From contig WEDG01007400.1 of NCBI GenBank assembly GCA_017591395.1, positions 241,354 to 305,353 on the forward strand: 64,000 nucleotides of DNA. The letters run 5' to 3'. Position 1 is the stretch's first letter. Each line of letters starts with the position of its first letter. Positions 21,115 through 33,445 of this stretch are shown here, in pieces. A model generated the notes under the pieces. That model had not been told where the DNA came from. It was given only the letters and a program-made list of their open reading frames with translations, and made no database searches. Made by a program: the position numbers and the translations under genes. Source of the stretch: Schistocephalus solidus. Its lineage: Eukaryota; Platyhelminthes; Cestoda; Diphyllobothriidea; Diphyllobothriidae.

Positions 21115-21175
21115 TTATTTGCCTGACGTTTCGGATTCACGTTCGAACCCATCCTCGGCGACAGCAACCGTATCT
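21115..21175 (-). ncRNA. Second hammerhead-like motif, core mutated
   Basis: The minus strand shows CCGAGGA (21158-21152) where CUGANGA is expected, a stem II of GGGUUC/GAAUCC, GAAA (21132-21129), CGUC and AGGCAAAUAAAG. The U-to-C change at the uridine-turn position should abolish cleavage. The upstream ACGCGATCGCGG region also matches the copy at 18.9 kb. Confidence 0.5.
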
Positions 21176-21176
21176 A

Positions 21177-21241
21177 ATGCTGTGTCTGAGGATGGTTTCG
21201 AACATGAATTAAAAACTTCAGGCTAACAAAGTTCTCGAAGG
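21177..21241 (+). ncRNA. Third hammerhead-like motif, inverted relative to its neighbour
   Basis: The plus strand has CUGAGGA (21186-21192), a weakened stem II, AAAA in place of GAAA, then CUUC-AGGCUAACAAAGUUCU. It is the mirror of the minus-strand motif immediately to its left, about 10 bases away. Core changes suggest it is inactive. Confidence 0.45.
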
Positions 21242-21689
21242 CATTTTCCATAAATGTGACGTTGTCCGGTACAATAACAATGTTACGGGCGAACACCGTC
21301 TACCCCTATCACAGTGGCGTGCATTATAACTCGATGTACATGAGGTTGTGCTTGCAAGACGCCAAGAGGCGAGAAATCGATCATGGACGGTGACTATCGC
21401 TGCGTGCATTCTGCTGCATGCAACTGAAAGGAACAACTACCAAAATGCATGGGTGCAGCTGTTGAGAGTATAAAATACAAATTTTCCGACCAACTCAAAA
21501 AACGTTTTGTCCTCGGTCTACTCCAGCACGACGTAAAAATTGCTGCATGCACACCGGCAAACCTGAACAACAACCCAGCGCGCCCTCGGCAAGTTTGCCA
21601 ACGATAATCGACGCATCAATTAACATCCACCTGAGTATTGCTGGCAAAGACAAAAGGAGACTTGAATGGGAATTTCCGGTTTATTTGCC

Positions 21690-21800
21690 GTCTACAGCTA
21701 GCTATCGCCAACTCCAGGTGGCACACCAGTCGAGGATCGAACCTGCAAACTGTTGATCAGAAGTCCAACGCTCTAACCACTGAACCATGGGCTCGTTGCC
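21690..21800 (-). mobile_element. tRNA-derived SINE-like element
   Basis: On the minus strand, ATGGTTCAGTGGTTAGAGCG (A box, complement of 21777-21787) and GGTTCGATCC (B box, 21743-21734) are spaced as in a tRNA. Between them lies GTTGGACTTCTGATCAAC, an anticodon-arm-like stretch recalling tRNA-Arg. Downstream is a non-tRNA body beginning GGTGTGCCACCTGGAGTTGG. The body similarity to the copy at 22.1 kb argues for a SINE rather than a tRNA gene. Confidence 0.6.
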
Positions 21801-21899
21801 TTGCCTATTTAGACCAGGAATATTGACCTGCATTCGTTGATTAACGCTCACCGATCGCAAACGGAACTCACTCGTTCTTTTTTTGCATTTAGGCTCACT

Positions 21900-22115
21900 C
21901 TCGAGTCTCACCAGCAGCCGCAGAGCGGCTAGTAATAGAATAGGCAAATGAATATTGCCGTTAAAGGTAAGGGAAACTGTAATGGCCATTTCTAGCTTGG
22001 TAGCCGTTGTCAGCCAGTCATATCCAACCCCAGGTGGTGGAACACCCGACGATCAGACTCGTGGCCCGTTGATCGGAAGTCCAACACTTTAACCATTGAG
22101 CCACGGGCTCGTGTT
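21900..22115 (-). mobile_element. Second tRNA-derived SINE-like element
   Basis: On the minus strand, CGTGGCTCAATGGTTAAAGTG (A box, about 22093-22103), GTTGGACTTCCGATCAAC and GAGTCTGATCGTC (weak B box, 22062-22050) are followed by GGTGTTCCACCACCTGGGGTTGG. The body is thus shared with the copy at 21.7 kb. Same orientation, about 300 bases apart. The left limit is approximate. Confidence 0.55.
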
Positions 22116-23640
22116 GATCCACTTGTTGATTTTGTCAAAGATAAACAGTCGGGTGTTGTTAATATCATCAGATTTCGATACAGAAAAATAAACTTAATGA
22201 CTTGGAATTAAAAATGACAGGATGAGTTCTGCATAGTGACTACTATATTGTGGGCAGACCCTGCTCAAATGCGGTTTGCGAATGTCGATCAATGGGTGGA
22301 ACCGGGCAAGCAGCAACTACACTTCAGAGCGATGGATCACGATAGCTCGAACATGCCCTCACCTGAAGATGCGAATAAAAGTTACTCTGAATTAAAGCAT
22401 TGATGTTCGCGAATTTCTATTCGACGAAACCATGGACAACCTCTTCCAGAACGTCATCAATCACCTTACTTTGCTGAAAAAATGATGGCCCCTCACTGCC
22501 CGGTGTGGGTTAGGAATAGGTCCCATCCAGTACCAGAATCCCAAAGACTTCGCTTACGCATATCAGTAAAAGCAAGCATGTACCCAAGGATTTAATGTGG
22601 ATTAACACTGCGCGGAGCCATCTACTGTTTAAATCCGGCTCATTCGAAACAACGAAGATTGACTACCAGCTAATGTTCATAAGAGATATTTTTGATGTTA
22701 GTTGCGAGCAGCTTGAGAAGACCTTTCGAGAACTCATAATACGCGGGGTTTCGCGAGGACCGGCACGTTCGAAACCTTACCAGCTAGCCGAATTTCAAAA
22801 ACGAAGACTGAGCTTTTCATAAGGAAGAAAGAACTACGCATCACACCCTTGAGCAGCACTAATAAACAAGGCGTTGAGAAATGCGTTCGCCATTGACAGA
22901 TCGGGACTAACAACTGCAGTCGGCATGACGCCAAAAAGCATCCTGAGTGCGCAGGGGAACGTGGTCGGCAGGAATAACACTTCCGTCTAGTAGCCAGGTG
23001 TGTGAAAGAGTGATGAAAAAGTGTGGCACATTTACGAAGTGAAGCCTTGGCATACGAATGGGGAAAGATCGATGAGCAAGCGGCGGGAGGCTCAGAAATT
23101 TTACTCAAGTACTTAAAAATTGGCAACATTAAAAATAATTTTGGTTGTATACTTGGCCCGGGGCGTTGGAACAGCGCATTGCCAGACCCGCACGGTGCTG
23201 TCAACACACAGCGAAAATAGTTCGGCCATGGCTCAGACAACGTGCGTTAGAAACAACACAGTTGACTGTAACACAAAGTCCAACCTCTCAAGAATCCTCC
23301 AACTTTTAGAGGCTTTTGTATGACCTTGCAACCATGCCGCAAGTAAAGTATCTTCAGTTTCAGAAATGAACCAACCTAGTCAGCTCTTTGAAGTACCTGT
23401 CAAGAGGAGTTACGCAAAAGTATGCGTCGCGGCATGGAGTGAGCCTCAAGTGCAATGATCAGAGCGGCTCATACTGCACAGGCTGTCCAACGCTGATACC
23501 CGAGCTTCAGAAACTTGTTTCGTTGAACCAAGCGCTCTGCGCAACACTTACTTATTTACTTGTACTGGGTACGGCTATTAACACGCCTGATCTAGTCGAC
23601 CTGGATGCCATTACAGAGTTTAACCCTCCAAGCGTGATAA
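22116..23640. other. No gene recognised
   Basis: The longest ORF here (168 codons, minus, 22734-23240) has no motif and overlaps competing ORFs. Nothing else was identified. Confidence 0.4.
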
Positions 23641-24830
23641 GCCACGGCAGAAGACCTGGACCACTCATCTCATTTTCTTCTCCAGCGACAGAAATCGAAT
23701 ACCGAAAGTCAAAAAACACTTTCATGACTTGATGAACCGTTTCGAGTCAGGTGTAAAGGTGACCTCATCGACGCCTGTAAGTGGGCAAACGTGCCAGATC
23801 GAGGGAAGTAAAAGTGAGTTCGTGCCTAAACCAGCTCAGTCGTCTTTCTCAGATGGCCTGAGATATCCTCTGGATATTGTGACAGCGAGTGTGGACTGTC
23901 ACGTTTGAGAGGACGTCGGTTTACTACACTCAAAGGACGTTTCAAGCAGTGATGGTCAAATGGCTCCACTTTTCGCTCATCTTCCAGGCACATACCCCAG
24001 CATTCGCAAACATAGAGGAGAGACCGGATGGATGCACAGTACACGCGAGTCTTCGTGACGATGGAGATGTCACGTCGGGTCCATATGAACTTTCTAAGGC
24101 TGAAAAAAACCCGGTCAGCAGAATCGATTCGGAAGACAATGTCATCCTTAATCAGTCCATTCGGCAGCAGCCTCGCCCGAGGCATTTGCAACTTTCTAAT
24201 TCTTAAAGTTGACAGTCATTATCTCGAGAGGTGCCTTCTCATGTGTAGGGATGCAGCTTGAAAATGCTGGTCTTCTCAGCGTTTATAGACAAACCGACCG
24301 ATTTGACGATCTCATTAACCCGCGACACCATAGACGGCAGATCACAAAAGCCTGAAGTTAACAGGGCGATATCCTTAGCGTAGTCGAGGTCTTTCAGCCG
24401 GTGTCTGGGTGCAAGCTCAAAACTGCCCACTTTCAAAGAATCCAGCCAATGACTTAGTTAAACAGAATGGGCAACAGGATACAACCTTGTCGAATAACAG
24501 ACCGAGTATTAAAAAATGGGGCATATCATTATGGACAAGAGCTCGCGCAAGGATCGAGCAGTAGTAGGTTTTGACAAGAGCGAGGATTTACCGGTACACC
24601 ATCTAGTGTTATTATCTGCAACAGGAACGGATGATGGACGGAATTGAACGCAGCAAATAATTCAACAAAACTAACGGCCGTCGGTTGTTGGTAGCTATGA
24701 TGGAAATAAAGAATGCGCTCCAGTGTGAATATCTGGTCCACACATCCACGGCGAGCGATCATCCCCAGCGTGGCGAAGCTGCAACATGAATTTAAGTGTG
24801 CCATTCTACTTTTCATCTACAAAATGGGGA
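23640..24830 (-). mobile_element. LINE-B: non-LTR retrotransposon RT, degenerate
   Basis: Right to left, the minus strand reads GCVDQIFTLERILYFHHSYQQ and SFVELFAAFNSVH (RT palm, catalytic Asp region mutated), YAKDIALL (YADD with the first Asp changed to Lys), VNEIVKSVGLSINAEKT, LLPNGLIKDDIV and RIDSADRVFFSLRKFIWTRR, then CECWGMCLEDERKVEPFDHHC. This is the right order for RT palm, thumb and C-terminal region of a flatworm non-LTR element different from ZF-LINE. Frames change between blocks. It is the best LINE-B copy of the window; others are at 8.7-9.5 and 20.3-20.7 kb. Confidence 0.75.
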
Positions 24831-27800
24831 TATAGAACGTGCAACTGCAGAGGCTTTATGTCTCCTCCGAAGCAACTTTGAACCGCCAAGGAGGGACGCA
24901 GGAATAAAGGAAAAACGTCGATCAGACATTTGCTCTGCGATGAATCTCGGAACAAAGGTGTTTCGATAACGATGAGACGATTGCCTGTTTAAATGACTTG
25001 GTCAACGCATTCAAATTATATTAAAGACGTTTTCCCGTAGAAGACATTGATGATGACGAAATGCCCCTAAAACGTATGAACTTTAGCAAGGTATACTATG
25101 AGCTCGAACGAACCCAAGTGCAAGTGTATTGTAAAAAGCGAATAATCATGGCCAACTTCGGTGTCGTCAAGGGTACTGTGCTAGGAATTCGGCTGTCTAC
25201 AGCAGTCCACAACTACAAGAGAATCTAGGCAAGACACAATTTTTCGTTTTCAACCTTGATTGTGCTAGCAATATTACTTTACTTAGAAACTACCTCGGGG
25301 ACACCCAGCGATTAATTCCGCAAAATCCGACATTTGGTAATGACCTTATAAAAGAGAGAGTTGGTGCCCTCCTCCTGGAAATTGGGAGATAAACAGCGGT
25401 CCCGCCATTTTTGTGCTGCCGGTCAACCAGTTGGGATAAGCTGCCGCATTCCACAAAAAGCAGGTTTCGTCACCTCTTGGACTGCCGGTTGTACCACCGC
25501 GATGACAGGTATCGGTGTATGAAACATTAGTTAGAGCTGTCCTGTTCTACTTCTGCGAAAAATGCTTTATGTTCTGGTGGTATGACGAAGATATTGATGT
25601 TTGAAAACTGGTCAAAAGACCACATGTTTACTGTGGAAATATACCGTAGATAAGTGGCAATTGATGAAGATAGGGTAAAAGGTCAGTGAGGCCACTTTGT
25701 CGGCTCGAAAGTAACTCATGTGCAACGTCAACTCTCTGATTTGTTGTTGTCGTGGTGGCCGGCTGACGAAATGGAAAGACGGGTGTAATGCAGATCTCAC
25801 TGCTATCGGAATTTGGAAATGGTGCGTCAAACGATTAGCGCTGGTGCCTACTTATCGATCACAGACAGGGTATGGGCCACAATGGCTCCTAACGCCATCA
25901 AATTGGGTGCGGGGTAAGTTTGTATTGGTGTTGGCCAATACAAATAAGGCTTCAAGTAAGCTTGAAGAAATCTATCACGACAAAATACATAATGCGCAAT
26001 AAAGTCTTAGGCAAAAAGGCAAAATCATCAAGAGGTATTTTCGCTTTTAATGGCAATTAAGTCCAGTCATAAGACTATAAGGATGTGCCTTTGGTGGAGG
26101 GAGGACCAGAACGTGGCGACGGACTTAATTCAATGATATTTTAGGAAACACCATAACCAATTGAGAGGGTCAAGTGCTTACTAGCATTAGTCAGCCATAT
26201 CGCAAGTTAATCTAGGATGCATTTTTACGAAAAACCTGAATAGTGGCTTCGGAAAAAAACGCGAATTCCACCCATATTTAGTTTTGTTGTGTTTTTGAAA
26301 GATTTCCAAATGCAGAACTGTTAACTAATCCACCAGCAGGCAGCATTTATAGCGAAATCATAAGTCCGTTCGGATTCACCACAAGACGCACAATAATGTC
26401 CATGAAAATCTACCAAGACTGAATCCACCACCCAACGCCATCTAATACAGCTCAGTGAAACTGAAGCATATTCCCACGTGTCTTATATCGATCAAAAAAC
26501 CTCACCATCAGTGCACAACCCTATCCAGCAAAGGCGCTTGAAATTTTGAATGAAGTAAGGCCTGCAGGAAAAGAAAAATGTAGACAGGATGGGAGTTTAA
26601 GCATCAGCCGAAAGCATATACAGTTGTAACATTTATTCGTTGGCAGCGAGTCGGTGACACAATAACGGTTGACCCTGTGCGTCATCTGTGAGGACAAAGT
26701 TTCCTAAAGAAAGAAATAACCAGGGAATCGTCAAGGGAACTGCCATAAAAGTAGGTCCTTTATAGGTACGGAGAAGCGCAACGCCGTTGCGCTTCCATAT
26801 ATGGAATTCACCTTAACTGCAGCTCAGTATTGTGTTAGAGTCGTTTTGACTTCGAAGGCGAAATTCTCTTACGACTGACATACGACAATCAGTGCAAGTC
26901 GTAGTATAGACAACATAAAAATCGCCCAGAACTATGCTGTACGGTTAGCTTGCGGATATAGCGGCACAATCTGCGCAGCAGGCTGTATCTAGTCGGCCAA
27001 ACAGATCACCAGACAAACACAAGCCCGAACATTTGGACTGCTAGTGTATGGATAGTACAGTGCTATCATGGCAGCAGGACCCGTATAGATAACACTGAAA
27101 TTTGCATATTTATTCCGAGTTATTATCCACACTTTGACACACACGCATATATATATAGGTCTGCATAAGGTAAACTTGTACCATATTCAAGCTGTTTCTA
27201 GCAAACATTTGTTAGTTCGATATTATTTAAATATTAGACAGTAGGTTTAGAAAAGGAAATGCCGGTAATAATTAAGCGCCCAAAATTTACCCTTATACTG
27301 AAAACCTAAAAGTACACATAGCAATTCACGTAAATGCTTACTTCAACTGCCATGCGCGGACCGCACGACAACACCGAGTGCGAGAACTACCTATTTTGCG
27401 GTACTTTAACGGAGTAGACAAACACATGAGAGGCGGTTAAAAAAAATATAACTGTGGATGAGAAAATAAATGTAGGGAATTCTTGCCTATCAAGATTTTA
27501 TTAAACATTCCTATGTTTCCAAGTGTGTTTTTATACAGGAAAACGAAGCCATTATATATTAACCTAATCCGATGTCCATAATTTTAGGGTTAAAGGAAGG
27601 TGGGAATAGAGAAAATCACAACTAGTTGCGCACTCAGAAACAAAGTGCGTGGATTAAAATGCTAAAAAGCACGGCAACTGTAGCGAAATTTTGATGATGG
27701 CACCGAAAACGCCGTTTTTAGCAGACGTAGATAGAATAAGTTGTTCTTAAACGATTGTTGACTTATCCCACGGAAATTTTAGTAAGAAGCAAACCAAACC

Positions 27801-28850
27801 ATTCAAACAACCTAACCGCAAGAAAAAAAGAAGATATATTTCTTTATTTGGAGAAGAGCAGGAGCAATTGGATTCTTAATTAGTCCAGAGTTTACTGATT
27901 CTACACACATCTTTCTTAAAAGAAACCCAATCTAGACGCCTGTGTGCTCAGCAGAAAGCCACTGTGGGTATTAAAATATTGCGGTAAGCAATGTATCGAG
28001 TCCTCTCAGCAGGCGAGTTGAACAAATTCTAGAAAGATAAACGGTTACCCAAGAAACGTTTAGACCAGCAGTTTAAAATCAAACAGTATATTTGGTGAGG
28101 CACAACTACATACATTTATGTTTGTATATTATTGTGCCAGCACATGGCCCCACCTAACGACTGTGGCCAGGTGAGTCAAGTTGCAACCATGATCATGCCT
28201 ATTATAATGAAAGTTTCTAGAATCATTTCAGTTGTTCAAATGGCTGCAATTACATAAAGCGTATTGCGTTTGACCAACTGTATGTTAATTCACTTAGAAA
28301 ATACATGGAAACTGTAATATCCCTAGAAAAAACTGTTTCAGATGCATCTTTAAGCGGTTTACTTAGACGCCACTTACCGGTGACTTTGTTTGTGGTACGT
28401 GCTGCAGTACCCTTACTCAACGAATGTTTGTAAGACAGTCATACGTCTTCCGGCGTCTATTTCATGTTTGCTATGCATTTAGCTCTAATTTATGCCACCG
28501 AGAATGCATTTTATGTTCATTAATGTAGCAATAGTTGCAGCAGCCGATTATAAATTTTCATTCCTAAAAGAGGGCTAGAAGTGAAAGCAAACAGTTTTAG
28601 ATCGTTTTATGTTGTCATTTGATAGTAATTATGAAACTTAAGTATTAAAGCTTTTATTGAAGCCTTGTATAAAAACAGATTTTGCGTGCAACGAAGGCAT
28701 GCTATGTTGCGGTGGAAGAATCTTCAATTCCGTCATCGTCATAAGTGGTCAAGCAATCAGCTGAATTAGAAAAATCTCAACCAAGCCTGGAAGTTGCTAT
28801 GGGTAGGAGTCCTACAAGTGTTTCTTTCTAGAAGTTATAGATCCACAGAA
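24831..28850. other. About 4 kb without recognisable features
   Basis: AT-rich sequence with frequent stops in all frames and almost no ORF above 60 codons from 26.0 to 28.8 kb. A short (AT)n run lies near 27149. No tRNA, repeat array or host exon was recognised. Confidence 0.45.
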
Positions 28851-29314
28851 ATTAGGAGAGACTGGGCACAGTGGAGGGACTGCGCTGGCTGGTGAACTTC
28901 TGGGAACTATGTTTGAGGTGAAAATTGCCAGTTTCCACACCGAAAGAGTTGTTTCGGCTGCTCAGGCTATGCAATCCAGAACTGCCCAAGTGGACCGTAC
29001 AGGTCAAACGGAAACCGGTGGGGTGTTTAAAATGCACTTCTCACTTTCGTTTTCGTTTTCAATTCGCATCTCAGTGGCCGTGGTGCTAGTCGAGTCTCCG
29101 CAGTCCAGCAACCTGCATCCTTCGAAGGATCAATCTTCCGCCAAATCCCTTTCTCTCTGTAAAGTCTTCCGATTCGGTGAAGTCAAACCTTTGTATTATC
29201 TATTGCTATTGAATTCTTTCTCAGATAGCGTTTATCATTACTAGTTTTCTACATTTCATCGATTACGTATTCTCGTGAATAAACAATCGTCTACTCTCTA
29301 CATTATCTACTTCT

Positions 29315-30120
29315 ATGAGTCTTGATATGAATGTATCACGGCAGCAAGACAAATCCGAGATGGATGAATCTCTTACCAAGCCTGCACTATTGGATTGTGA
29401 AGCATCATCCCCCGTATCAGCGTCTAATATCGAAGGTGAGAGTCGACGTCCTAGTGACGGAAGGAAGAAGGACGTGATATTGGTGACAGCCGGCGTCAAC
29501 CCGTACTCACCTCTTGTACAGCCTCAGACGTCCCACACTCAGAACCCTCCTACCACTATGACAGACAACCGCCCGACCCCCTTCTAGCCCCTAATGCTTA
29601 CCAACCGGGCCAAAACCTTCAGGAATGGCTGATCGAACTCTCCTTATTCCTCACCGACGTTCCCCCAACCAACCACACCCGACACATGTTAAGATTCCTC
29701 TCTCCTCCAACCCGCAAACTTGCCCTTACCGCAGGAAATAACAGAAACAGCCCCTTTCCTACGGCAACCGCTCTGCTATCCACCCTGTTTGACAACCAGT
29801 TAAGCCCGGGGACCGCCAATCAATGTTTTGCGAACCTTCGCAAGACTCGCAACCAATCTGTAGATGACTTAGCCCGAGAACGCAGTCGCTTAACATCCCT
29901 TGCTTTCCCCAAACTACCACAGGTCGATCGGGCTGAAATAATACTACACCATTTTGTGACAGGCCTCCTATATCGTACGACCACAAAAATTTGGTCTTGC
30001 ATCCATCACCAAGTCTGGCAGCAGCAATCCGTCAGTGCAGGAGATACGACGATTTTCAGACACACGCAGACGTACAGAACATACCTAGCCGTGCCAGCAG
30101 CACTCTACCTGACTTACTAA
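29315..30120 (+). pseudogene. Gag-like ORF of the Gypsy element, one frameshift
   Basis: An ORF starts at ATG 29315 and reads to 29587. The frame then changes once and continues through a GQNLQEWLIELSLFL-like start, LRFLSPPTRKLAL and RKTRNQSVDDLARERSRL up to 30120. The last stretch resembles the capsid region of flatworm Gypsy gag proteins. A possible zinc-knuckle remnant (CQYC and later CGHTSNC, in different frames) lies at 30170-30235. Confidence 0.6.
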
Positions 30121-30180
30121 CCCGAGAGACTCGTTAACTGCCATTCCGGTTCCCAAACTACCACCCGGGTTGTCAATATT

Positions 30181-30516
30181 GTGCTGCCCTTCGGATCCCA
30201 AGCTTATCGATGCGGACACACCTCCAACTGTAAGTCTAGATATGTTATCCCTTCTTGCGCCCAGATTACCTCACTATTTCCATCCATTACCGTAGATATT
30301 GATCACGCGGGATATAAAAAACGCGCACTTATTGATACGGGAGCTAATGTTTCAGTCGTAAATGCCTCTACGATCCCTCCATCCATATGCACGACGGCAA
30401 TCAGACCTTACAATAGACCGAACCCTAAGACTGCCAATAACACCCCGATGACAATCATGGGTAAGATACAGTTGTCGGTGCGGCTCGACTCTACAACGAT
30501 CCAACACGGCTTCTAA
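30181..30516 (+). pseudogene. Retropepsin-like protease of the Gypsy element
   Basis: The ORF contains LIDTGANVSVVNAS with the catalytic Asp codon at 30334-30336. It is followed by a TIMGKIQLSVRLDS-like flap region, typical of Ty3/Gypsy aspartic proteases. A stop follows at 30514-30516, after which the homologous reading (PNLDWDFILGGDFLS) goes on in the same frame. Confidence 0.75.
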
Positions 30517-30859
30517 GTCACCCCCAACCTTGATTGGGATTTCATACTAGGGGGCGATTTCCTCTCCACAGCAGACTGCATTAAACACGTCAAAGACCGA
30601 AATGTAAGCCTAAGAACTGCACCGAACCGTGCAAGTATATCGACAGAGACGAACACCGATCAGATATATGAAGCGGTGATTGCAGCAGTAAGGTTCCAAC
30701 CAACAAATATCGACGAACTGTTATCCAAAATTTCCGATGAACACCCCAACCATTTGACAGAAATCAAGTCTATTCTACAAGCATTCCTCGAATTGTTTGC
30801 CTGGGCACCTTCAGAAATCGGACGCACAAATTAAACGCATCATGTGATCGATACAGGTT

Positions 30860-32110
30860 CCGCCAAACCAATGTGGCAACCACCCCACCGCATCCCCATC
30901 CATTATAAAGCCGAAGTCGAGAAGCTGTAAGACGAACTATTTAACGCAGACATTATCCACCCATCATCTTCACCATGGACATCACCCATTACCCTCATCC
31001 CCAAGAAAGACGGTAAGCTACGGTTTTGCGTCGACTACCAGCGACTAAATGTGGTTACAGTGCGTGACTCTTTTCCGTTGCCCCGTATCGATGATACCCT
31101 AGACGCCCTAGGTGACGCAAGATAGTTTTCAACCATGGATCTCAAGTCCGTATACTGGCAGGTTGAAATAGACCCTAAGGATCGTCACAAAACCACGTTC
31201 ACGGTACCCCAAGGCCTTTTTGAGTTCCCGACACTCCCTTTCGGATTATGTAATGCCGCCACGACGTTCCAACGCCTCATGCAACAGGCCCTCTGGTATC
31301 TATTCCCCCAACACTCGTCTCATCTACTTAGACGATATTATTATTTTCGGCCGCACTATGCACGAACACAACGCTAACCTAAACCTAGTACTCACAGACC
31401 TCAGAGATGCGGGTCTGACACTGAACCCTAGCAAATGCGTATTTTTAAGACCAGACGTTAGCTTCCTGGGCTATCGGGTATCACCAGGACAGATTGCTAC
31501 AATCCCCGAAAAGATAAACGAAATTCAAAACTGACCGACACCGCTGAACCAGACTCAAATGAGGAGCTTTGTCGGTTAAGCATCATACAACCGCCGATTC
31601 ATCCGCAGTTTCACATGTAAAGCCTCACCATTCCATAAAATGACAGAGAAAGGCAGAACATTTAAGTGGATCTTTGAATGCGATGAGGCTTTCCGTACAC
31701 TGAAATCAGCACTCTGTTCAGCACCAGTCCTTACTTTACCTAATATGCAAACCGACACTCCACATTTCAGACTAGACACTGACGCTAGTGGTTTCGCAAT
31801 GGGAGCCGTCCTCTCCCAGACCAATAACCATGGATAAGAACACCCCATCTGTTTCACCAGTCACACGCTATCGAAGACGCAATGAAACTACTGCACGTTC
31901 CGACGGGAAATGCTTGCTATAGTTACGTTCGTTCAACATTTTCAACACTTCCACAGAGGCAAGCGCTTCCTGCTACGCACTTACCACAGGGCACTCAAAT
32001 TGCTACAGTCATTCAAAGATCCACTGGACCAGTTAGCCCGTTGGCAGGAAATCCTACAAGACTTTGACTTTGAATGCCAATACCACCCAGGTTCAAAACA
32101 TACGAACGCA
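30860..32110 (+). pseudogene. RT and RNase H of the Gypsy element, several stops and shifts
   Basis: RT shows TLIPKKDGKLRFCVDYQRLN, TMDLKSVYWQVEI, LPFGLCNAATTFQRLM and, in another frame, the catalytic YLDD (31325-31336), then NPSKCVFLRPDVSFLGYRVS. Premature stops include 30832-30834, 30928-30930 and 31123-31125. RNase H gives RLDTDASGFAMGAVLSQ and DFECQYHPGSKHTNADTLSHL, which carries the usual final catalytic Asp. Together they cover the expected polymerase and RNase H domains. Confidence 0.82.
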
Positions 32111-32179
32111 GACACTTTGTCCCACCTAAGGCCCTCTAGACCACCTAACGATGACACTCCAGAACCCATAGTGAACGCA

Positions 32180-32900
32180 ATCAGTGTCGACGAACAGACA
32201 AGAGATGTCTGGTCTTCAGGCCAACAGACAGACCCAGACACGTCCGTTATATACCAGCACATTCTAAAGGGCAGAAATAAGCCAAATTCTCAAGAGATGC
32301 TCGGTTCCAGCCAAGGCAAAAGACTCCTCCTTAATCATTGGCCAAACCTTACACTAGAACACGACATCCTTTACTACCGCGAACAACGCACAAAACGGTA
32401 CGTCCTTTCGTACCAGGCTCGCTTATAGAAAGTGTACTGACAAACCTTCACAAGGCGTTAGGCACAGAGGGCAGAAACAAACATAGCTGGCAGCTCGAAC
32501 GTGGTTCTGGTGGCCACAACTTCGGTCGTCTGTTACACAATTTTGTCAATCCTGCAATACGTGTGCTACATTAAAATCCCCTATGCCATCCCCGAGGGAA
32601 ACCGATGATAACTGGCTTCCCGGGCGAACGCGTCGGCCTGGACATTATCGGACCTTTGCCAATATCAGTACGGGGTTACGAGTACATATTAGTCATGATG
32701 GACCATTTCACTAAATGGGTCGAAGCGATACCTTTGTTGTACCAAGATGCTCAATCCGGGGCAAATGCCATTCCCCGTGAATTGGTTAACCGTTGGGGTG
32801 CACACCTGGCATTCCATACTGATTGCGGTTATATTTTGGACTCCCGGCTATTGCGAGAAAAATGCCATGTCGGTGGTTCTACCTTCCGGTCTTACACATT
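32180..32900 (+). pseudogene. Integrase fragment of the Gypsy element
   Basis: Following a linker (LEHDILYYREQRTKRYVL), the core domain reads RVGLDIIGPLP with the first catalytic Asp and DHFTKWVEAIPL. It then has HTDCG, where the second catalytic Asp is kept but surrounding residues are altered. The Glu-containing third part and the C-terminus are absent, because the sequence switches to tandem-unit DNA near 32870. Confidence 0.75.
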
Positions 32901-33164
32901 AAATAGCTTATTGTAGCCTAAAAAACACACAAGCGGGTTATTTTACTGGAAAACAACCAGAGGACATAAGACGCTACCAACATATACGCAGTAAGGTTGC
33001 TGACACGAGACATGAACCTGCAGGATTTCCTGCAAGTGGCGCGAAAAGCAGAGATAACAAAAACATTTTTAGCTCCAAGCCGCGCAACTTGTACAGAGAT
33101 ACAAAGACCTGGTTTGTGTCATATATAGTATATACAATTAGACTATAGTAATACCATTACCTTG

Positions 33165-33445
33165 GCCAGCCCAGTGTGTGCTTCCGTGGAATGTCTGACT
33201 GGCAAATCGAGAGTCAGCATGCAATTGCTCCTTCATAATGTGGTCCTTATGGCACTCCCAATCCGTGGGATGAAACCAGATGCGGAACAAGCCACTTGTG
33301 CCTGACCCCACATCCAGACTTCTCGAATCTGTCTTGAAATCGGGCAGAGATGGGCGATGAAAGAGAGCAGACAATTAACCGTCCATGAACTGTCATGCTG
33401 TGGAGCACACGATGAATCTCATCGGAATCGACGGTCGAATACATA
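33165..33445 (+). repeat. ZF-LINE 3' tail in unit 0
   Basis: GTGTGTGCTTCCGTGGAATGTC, CAATCCGTGGGATGAAACCAG and CATCGGAATCGACGGTCGAA match the terminal third of the ZF-LINE tail. The end is followed by a TAAATAAATAATAAT stretch that may be a relic of a 3' simple-repeat tail. The same position is occupied in units 2 (about 48295-48505) and 3 (about 56735-56935). Confidence 0.65.

Larger units (their letters stand above)
29240..32865 (+). mobile_element. Ty3/Gypsy-type LTR retrotransposon remnant, 3'-truncated
   Basis: Gag-like, protease, RT, RNase H and integrase parts follow in the Ty3/Gypsy order on the plus strand. Stops and frameshifts interrupt nearly every domain, so it is inactive. No 3' LTR is present. 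Similarity to the tandem-unit sequence begins at about 32870, inside the integrase. AATAAA at 29278-29283 could belong to the end of a 5' LTR, but no paired LTR or primer-binding site can be shown. Confidence 0.85.

Noticed and set aside
22734..23240. 168-codon minus-strand ORF
   Set aside because: Ser/Cys/Pro-rich composition without domains; overlapping ORFs on the other strand; no conservation evidence.
26000..28850. Search for host exons in the AT-rich stretch
   Set aside because: Stops are frequent in all frames and no conserved motif was recognised; nothing could be supported.
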